NCBI GenBank assembly: GCA_029882335.1
Contig: JAOUKW010000098.1
Span: 1-11,662, forward strand
Direction of reading: 5' to 3'
Source: Candidatus Heimdallarchaeota archaeon
GTDB taxonomy: Archaea; Asgardarchaeota; Heimdallarchaeia; Heimdallarchaeales; Kariarchaeaceae
Length of the DNA: 11,662 nt
Notes under the pieces: generated by a model
What the model was told of the DNA's origin: nothing
Databases searched by the model: none
The model's input: only the letters and a program-made list of their open reading frames with translations
Made by a program: the position numbers and the translations under genes
Shown: piece after piece, positions 7,237 through 11,662 of the stretch
Layout: each line of letters begins with the position of its first letter
Numbering within the stretch: the first letter of the stretch is position 1

Positions 7237-7347
7237 ATTATAGAGGAACCAAGCTACATTTGAAGATATACTCGAAATTAAGTCCTATGTTTTTAGATAT
7301 ACTGTCATGTTCAATATCTAGTAGTTCAGGACTCCTTTTCAGTTCAA

Positions 7348-8058
7348 TTGATCATTTACACGCGGTTAGAAAGGTTTTTAATTCGATCAGGCATGTATAA
7401 TTTAATGGAATTACGACATGCAATTTTTTCTGAAGAATACCTTGAAGAATTTATTTTGCAGCATTATTCATTTGACAGCCCGATTAAGATCTATTTAATT
7501 CGTCCAGCTATAAATGATACATATGAAATTATAACTGATTCTGCAAAATATTTCCTGAGGATTTCTCCGGCAAAAAGAATGTTTGAAAACAAATTTGAAT
7601 ATTATCAGAGAGAGGTTGTAATTATGGTTTACTTAAGAGATAATGGGATTAATACACCGGTGGTGGTAAGAGATAAGCAGGGCAGGTCGATTATTCCCAT
7701 TGAAAGTCTGGAAGGTACGAGATATTGTATGATAACAGAAGAGATCATAGGCTTTCCCTTTGGAGATAATCAGTTATCTGAAGATAGTATGAAAATGATA
7801 GGTAAAACGCTAGGAAAAATGCATCGATTACTCAATGAGAATGGAATTGTTGAACGGCCAAAAATGGATTATGATCGTATATTTACTACCAATATTAATG
7901 CCATAGTAGAATATGTGGGTAGAGATTCAACTTCTGGAGACCAATTACTAAAGAAGGTACCTCAGCTGCAAGCCTTTTACAATGAAATATTTGATGAGAA
8001 CCATGCTAGATTAAAAATACCACTCATTATCATGCATGATGAGTATTGTTTTAATTAA
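7348..8058 (+). CDS. APH/choline-kinase-like phosphotransferase, C-terminally truncated
   Basis: 236 residues if started at TTG 7348; the first ATG in frame is at 7393 (221 residues), and an in-frame TAG lies at 7294. The N-lobe of the aminoglycoside-phosphotransferase fold is clear: a nucleotide-loop segment INDTYEI (55-61), the ATP lysine K67 in AKYFLRI, the helix Glu E89 in YYQREVVIMVYL, then EGTRYCMITEEIIGFPFG as hinge, and IGKTLGKMHRLL (151-162) as the first C-lobe helix. The catalytic loop, normally HGDxxxxN, appears as MHDEYCFN: D231 and N236 keep the right spacing, but the first His and Gly are replaced. The stop codon follows N236 directly, so the metal-binding D-F-D/G strand and the rest of the C-lobe are absent. 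The family usually has about 300-340 residues. I see no continuation in any frame downstream. It is probably inactive, either a decaying gene or a kinase-derived binding protein. Confidence 0.68.
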   Translation: MIIYTRLERFLIRSGMYNLMELRHAIFSEEYLEEFILQHYSFDSPIKIYLIRPAINDTYEIITDSAKYFLRISPAKRMFENKFEYYQREVVIMVYLRDNGINTPVVVRDKQGRSIIPIESLEGTRYCMITEEIIGFPFGDNQLSEDSMKMIGKTLGKMHRLLNENGIVERPKMDYDRIFTTNINAIVEYVGRDSTSGDQLLKKVPQLQAFYNEIFDENHARLKIPLIIMHDEYCFN

Positions 8059-8170
8059 GTTTTCATGTATCAAATGACAAAAAGTTGGTGAGTTTAATAA
8101 ATTCAATTGAATATGATTAAAAATAATTACAATAACAACGTATCAAAATGATATTTAATGTGGTATTTTA

Positions 8171-8203
8171 CAATATTTCCTTCAAGGAAATTATCGAATA
8201 TTG
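8171..8203. terminator. Nested inverted repeat between converging genes
   Basis: CAATATT (8171-8177) is complementary to AATATTG (8197-8203). Inside it, TTTCCTT (8176-8182) pairs with AAGGAAA (8184-8190). It sits between the 3' ends of the kinase-like gene and the first LRR gene. The position suggests a shared 3'-end structure, but no T-run follows on either strand, so terminator function is inferred only from location. Confidence 0.35.
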
Positions 8204-8236
8204 TGTAGATTTAGCGAAATTGCACTTCCATCATTA

Positions 8237-9553
8237 TTAGTAATTTGTCATAGGTCTGAATATCAGAGAAACTTTCCATTTATTGTAAAAGTATTCTTTT
8301 ATTGTATTGTAATCATGTTTTTTCACTAGTTGAAATGATTTTTCTCTGGCAAAAAATTCTATTAATAATTCCTCAAAGTTGTTATTGCTTATCCTACCAA
8401 AATAGGTTTGACTTGTATATCCCAAATCACTATAAATTGGTATATCCACAATCCAATATTCTTCATTAGTTCGGTAGAATTGAAGGACTCCCAATGAACC
8501 AGTAATTCCAAATCCGATAAAATAAAAATCTGCAGAATCCTCTTCATTTATTGGAAGTCGATCTATTATTGGTTGTGCTTGTTCAGGTATAATATTGTAA
8601 AGCGTCTCATTTTGAAATGGAATATTATAGTACATAAAAATTTCATCTGCATCAATAATAATTTTACTAGATGAAAGATGATTCAACCGGGTGAAAGCTT
8701 TGAATTTAAGAATCCATTCTGATGAAAATAGATTATTTAGTAGATCAAATTCATTGATATTTAGTTTGAGGAAGATTGACCAATCAATCTCAGAAATATT
8801 ATTTCCTTTGAGATCCAGGTAGTTGAGATTATTGAATTTAAGTAGTATTTCTGGAAATTGATCTATTTCATTATCAGCAATAGATAACGACAATAGGTTT
8901 GATGAATTTTGAAGATCTGGTAGATGAGTGATTTTATTGGATGAAATATCAAGAATTTCAAGTTTAGGGAGGTAAAATACATTCGCTGGAATTTCAGTTA
9001 ATTGATTAAATGATAAATTTAAATTTTTCAATTCAGTTAGATTTTCAATTTCTTTTGGGATATACTCTATTTGATTACCTCGCAGATTTAAAATTTCAAT
9101 AAGTGATAATTCAGATAGATGATTATCTAATTCTTTAATATTATTTTGGTCAAGATATATTTGTTTTAGGTTTGGAATTTTCTTAACAATATTTGGAATT
9201 ATATTTAGGTTATTTTCACTCAATTCGATCCTTTCTAGGTTAATAAGATTTTTTAAATCATGAGGAATAGAGGATAATCCGTTTTTCGATAAATTTAAGC
9301 GTTTTAGGTTAATAAATTGTAGTATAAAGTTATAGGGAATTACATGTGATTTTGAATGTAAACCAATAGAATTTATATTATTAGGAAAATCATCTTGGGA
9401 ATATTCATCAATACCGAGTCGAATATGATAATTTGGTATTTGAACTTTGATTCTGTTTGTATTTGTGAATTTAACATCAATATATTTGAATTCTATATTG
9501 AGGAATTTGTGGATTAATTTGAATAATTTTATTTTGATTTTTAGCCTACTCAT
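8237..9553 (-). CDS. Leucine-rich repeat protein with conserved C-terminal domain (paralogue 1)
   Basis: 438 residues. Residues 1-80 form a basic N-terminal region (RLKIKIKLFKLIHKFLNIEFKYI, then a beta-rich part). Residues 81-280 contain nine LRR units of the 23-residue type LxxLxLxxNxLxxIPxxIxxL: 81-103, 104-126, 127-149, 150-172, 173-195, 196-217 (22), 218-240, 241-264 (24) and a final half-repeat 265-280. Residues 281-438 form a mixed alpha/beta domain (AFTRLNH, YFIGFG, YWIVDIP, FEELLIEFF, YNKWKVSL) shared with the neighbouring paralogue. LRR solenoids bind protein partners. There is no signal peptide or membrane helix, so it should be cytosolic. The start ATG is preceded by a G5 run. The C-terminal domain is not one I can name; the 'IGxxxxxLxFxxxxxYWxV...FeELLxEF' layout faintly recalls SUKH-type immunity folds, which is only a guess. 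Confidence 0.82.
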   Translation of the reverse strand: MSRLKIKIKLFKLIHKFLNIEFKYIDVKFTNTNRIKVQIPNYHIRLGIDEYSQDDFPNNINSIGLHSKSHVIPYNFILQFINLKRLNLSKNGLSSIPHDLKNLINLERIELSENNLNIIPNIVKKIPNLKQIYLDQNNIKELDNHLSELSLIEILNLRGNQIEYIPKEIENLTELKNLNLSFNQLTEIPANVFYLPKLEILDISSNKITHLPDLQNSSNLLSLSIADNEIDQFPEILLKFNNLNYLDLKGNNISEIDWSIFLKLNINEFDLLNNLFSSEWILKFKAFTRLNHLSSSKIIIDADEIFMYYNIPFQNETLYNIIPEQAQPIIDRLPINEEDSADFYFIGFGITGSLGVLQFYRTNEEYWIVDIPIYSDLGYTSQTYFGRISNNNFEELLIEFFAREKSFQLVKKHDYNTIKEYFYNKWKVSLIFRPMTNY

Positions 9554-9559
9554 TGATTT

Positions 9560-9564
9560 CCCCC
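9560..9564 (-). promoter_or_regulatory. G-rich Shine-Dalgarno-like site of LRR gene 1
   Basis: On the minus strand CTGGGGGAAATCA precedes the ATG, with the G-run 6 nt from the start. It is the only start in the window with a correctly spaced G-rich element, and it supports 9553 as the start of the 438-residue protein. Pairing with 16S rRNA would be partial. Confidence 0.4.
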
Positions 9565-9633
9565 AGTATTATCTTTACATTAGATTAAAGAGTAATATGT
9601 TTTTTCTTTTTTAAATTAATTATCGCAATATTT

Positions 9634-9759
9634 CATTAGGTAATTTTCATTAGGTAATTTTCATTAGGTAATTTTCATTAGGTAATTTTCATTAGGTAAT
9701 TTTCATTAGGTAATTTTCATTAGGTAATTTTCATTAAATAATTTTCACTTGTTAATTTT
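9634..9759. repeat. 14-bp tandem repeat array (9 units) between the LRR paralogues
   Basis: The unit CATTAGGTAATTTT starts at 9634, 9648, 9662, 9676, 9690, 9704 and 9718, seven identical copies. Two decayed copies follow: CATTAAATAATTTT (9732) and CACTTGTTAATTTT (9746). Each perfect unit contains the dyad ATTA-GG-TAAT. The array lies 81-206 bp upstream of LRR gene 1 and downstream of LRR gene 2. Identity among copies shows recent expansion or homogenisation. It could be an iterated operator or a neutral minisatellite. The remaining parts of the 329-bp spacer hold an A/T-rich stretch (9600-9620, the likely TATA area for gene 1) and nothing else recognised. Confidence 0.92.
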
Positions 9760-9882
9760 GATCCTGTTTTTTCCTTTATTATTTTGAACATTGTTCTTTA
9801 ATCACTTTATTTTCAGGAAATCAGTATTTAATAAAACCATCACTGCTTTTTTTTGAATCTTCCTGCATTTTGTTTTGTATTT

Positions 9883-11193
9883 TTAGAAGTTGTTGAGATT
9901 AATATCATATTCCAATTTGATATTCCATTTTGACAGAATATAAGTTTGAAAATCATCAAAGTTGTTATTTCTTATGATTTCAAATAGATATGCTTTCGTA
10001 ATAAATTCAGTAATCATTTCTATCATTATGGTATTTGTTATATTGCCATAATACTCTAATCCCTCAAATATACCATCGAAGTAAGGGCTTACTGTCCAGT
10101 TATGATAGTCGAATTTAGTAAATTCTAAAATATTGATAAAGTCAGAAGAACCAATTGAAATAAAATAAGGAATATTGCTGTTAATTTTTTGTACGGGTAT
10201 TGTTTCAATTATTTCCAATATTACATTTAGATTTTCAGTGTATATTTTATCATGATAGTTTTGATTATTGTAATACACATATGTTGAATGATTGTTGATA
10301 AAAATTCTTTTGAAGGGTATATGATTTAACCTTGCAAAAGCGATGAACAACTGTTCCCAATTATCTGGAAAAAGATTGTTTGATAGATTCAACTCCATAT
10401 CTTTTAGTTTTAAAAGTGTGGACCATTCAATAACTGAAATTCTGTTATTTCTTAATTCCAAGAGATAAAGATATTGCCATTCGAGAAATTTACTTGGAAA
10501 ATTTTTAATTTTATTATTGTTCAAGAAAAGTTGTGATATCGTTGATTTTTTATCTAATTTAGGTAAATCAACAATTTCATTTGAATTTATTTCAAGAAGG
10601 AAAAGATTAGGTAAATAAAATACTTCTTTTGGTATGTTTTTAATTTTATTCTTACTTAAGTCTAACGCCACTAATTCCGTTAGTGTTGAAATATCTGTAG
10701 TTATTACCTTTAATTTATTACCTGAAAGAATTAATATCTCTATTTTTGGATAGTCAGATAATTGATTTGTCATATTTTCAATTTTATTATTGCCTAAATT
10801 AATTTCTCGAAGATCGGGAAGAGTTTTCAGTACTTTTGGTATGTTTTGAAAATTATTATTACTTATATTGATATGTTTTAACTTTGTTAGAGCAGAAATA
10901 TTGGCTGGAAGTTCTTCTAGTTGATTATTTGATAGATTTAGGCAAGTTAATTGGTCAAATGCTGTAATGAATTCAATAGGGATTTCTTTTAATTTTGTAC
11001 GGATACCCAACGAAGTTACATTTTGGGGAAATTCTTTTGTACTACCATTCACACATAATCCAATAAGATAATTAGGTAATTGAATTCTAATTCTTTCGTT
11101 GTTACTATATTTTATTTTAATATATTTATATTCAATTCCTAGATATTTTTGAATCATCTTATGTAATCGTTGTTTTACATATAGCAGACTCAT
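9883..11193 (-). CDS. Leucine-rich repeat protein with conserved C-terminal domain (paralogue 2)
   Basis: 436 residues from the ATG at 11193. The frame stays open to an ATG at 11280 (465 residues), but the extra 29 residues have no counterpart in the paralogue. MSLLYVKQRLHKMIQKYLGI aligns with MSRLKIKIKLFKLIHKFLNI, so 11193 is preferred. Layout matches paralogue 1: N-terminal region (1-79), LRR units from 80 with the same irregularities (sixth unit 22 residues, eighth 24), then a C-terminal domain (~280-436) with matching landmarks AFARLNH, YFISIG, NWTVSP, IEMITEF and SKWNIKLEY. Consensus positions such as CLNLSNNQLEELP and ALDLSKNKIKNIP are intact. It is probably a cytosolic protein-binding scaffold; partners are unknown. 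A TATA-like ACTATAT on the minus strand (11241-11247), about 50 bp before the start, would allow a short leader. It is separated from paralogue 1 by 329 bp, so a shared transcript is possible but not shown. Confidence 0.82.
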   Translation of the reverse strand: MSLLYVKQRLHKMIQKYLGIEYKYIKIKYSNNERIRIQLPNYLIGLCVNGSTKEFPQNVTSLGIRTKLKEIPIEFITAFDQLTCLNLSNNQLEELPANISALTKLKHINISNNNFQNIPKVLKTLPDLREINLGNNKIENMTNQLSDYPKIEILILSGNKLKVITTDISTLTELVALDLSKNKIKNIPKEVFYLPNLFLLEINSNEIVDLPKLDKKSTISQLFLNNNKIKNFPSKFLEWQYLYLLELRNNRISVIEWSTLLKLKDMELNLSNNLFPDNWEQLFIAFARLNHIPFKRIFINNHSTYVYYNNQNYHDKIYTENLNVILEIIETIPVQKINSNIPYFISIGSSDFINILEFTKFDYHNWTVSPYFDGIFEGLEYYGNITNTIMIEMITEFITKAYLFEIIRNNNFDDFQTYILSKWNIKLEYDINLNNF

Positions 11194-11407
11194 TTGAAAT
11201 ATTTGTTTTCTCTGTAGATTAATACAGTTGCTTTTTATCCATATAGTTTTGCTTGTATTAAATTTCATACAGATATTCATGAAAATCTATTGATTTTGTC
11301 GAATCTGTTAATTCATTCGATATTAGTATCAAATCACAAGTCTAGATATAGATTATTAGTTTCAGCAAAATAAATATCATCATTATATCATATCGAATAT
11401 CAAGGGT

Positions 11408-11420
11408 GAAAGTATTTAAA
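11408..11420 (+). promoter_or_regulatory. BRE/TATA-like promoter of the right-edge gene
   Basis: GAAA (11408-11411) followed by TATTTAAA (11413-11420) resembles an archaeal BRE plus TATA box. Its centre is about 27 bp before the ATG at 11444, which predicts a leaderless or nearly leaderless mRNA. The divergent region 11194-11443 also holds the candidate LRR-2 promoter and no other ORF I can support. Confidence 0.5.
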
Positions 11421-11443
11421 TTTAATTTTATCTTGGTTGTATT

Positions 11444-11662
11444 ATGAAAAAATTACTGATAATTGATCATCCTAGACATAATTGGTTAGAGCATTTTGAT
11501 GGTCTTCAGTTAGAAAGTGGTGAAGATATAGTTGTAGATCAAGCGAATATTCACAAGATTAATTTATCTGCAACTTCTCGCGATGGAATAAAGTTAGAGT
11601 TGATGCCAGAAGAACAACCGATCGCTAATTCACAACAATCAGAATATAGGAAATTTGTTCCT
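11444..11662 (+). CDS. Unrecognised protein, 3' partial
   Basis: Seventy-three codons are open from the ATG at 11444 to the window edge, with no stop. The product begins MKKLLIIDHPRHNWLEHF and continues with hydrophilic, varied residues, which looks like real coding sequence. A start Met, two lysines and a hydrophobic strand ending in Asp (LLIID) suggest the first beta strand of an alpha/beta domain; a Rossmann-like or ATP-grasp N-terminus would fit, but too little is visible to decide. It is transcribed divergently from LRR gene 2 across 250 bp and has the best promoter-like element in the window. No family is assigned. Confidence 0.65.
   Translation, partial: MKKLLIIDHPRHNWLEHFDGLQLESGEDIVVDQANIHKINLSATSRDGIKLELMPEEQPIANSQQSEYRKFVP

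Noticed and set aside
9634..9759. CRISPR array
   Set aside because: The units abut with no spacers, the repeat is only 14 bp, and no cas gene is present.

Overview
The window is very AT-rich and has archaeal signatures. Only one start is preceded by a G-rich Shine-Dalgarno-like run. One gene end (5186-5204) is marked by a T-run. One start (11444) has a BRE/TATA-like element about 27 nt upstream, as expected for a leaderless transcript. Large LRR proteins, a C-terminally membrane-anchored surface protein, a HxlR-like winged helix and long spacers fit a mesophilic archaeon with a low-density genome. An Asgard-type lineage is my best guess, but no marker gene in the window proves it.

Layout. 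2-823 (+) is the 3' end of a surface protein ending in a membrane helix and a basic tail. It converges on 1186-2544 (-), a polytopic CPBP-family intramembrane metalloprotease with all three motifs. A 2.1-kb gene-free stretch (2545-4620) follows. It holds a strongly T-skewed tract, two copies of an AACTTAGGT-containing repeat, and one island of about 50% GC (3891-4020) with 40 bp of perfect purine/pyrimidine alternation. 4621-5187 (+) is a histidine phosphatase with a palindromic T-run terminator. 5427-7141 (+) is a two-cistron unit: a HxlR-like winged-helix regulator whose reading frame is broken inside the DNA-binding domain, then a HExxH...EGTA metalloprotease 12 nt downstream. 7348-8058 (+) is an APH/choline-kinase-like protein that stops exactly at the Asn of its catalytic loop.

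8237-9553 and 9883-11193 (both -) are tandem paralogues with nine LRR units and the same uncharacterised C-terminal domain. They are separated by a 14-bp minisatellite (seven perfect and two decayed copies) whose unit contains the dyad ATTA-GG-TAAT. A further gene starts at 11444 (+) and runs off the window; it is not recognised.

Most likely functional links: the regulator and metalloprotease probably act together, as a regulator/protease pair reminiscent in layout of ImmR/ImmA but with different folds. The two LRR proteins come from one duplication. No transposase, integrase, CRISPR array, tRNA or rRNA gene was seen.
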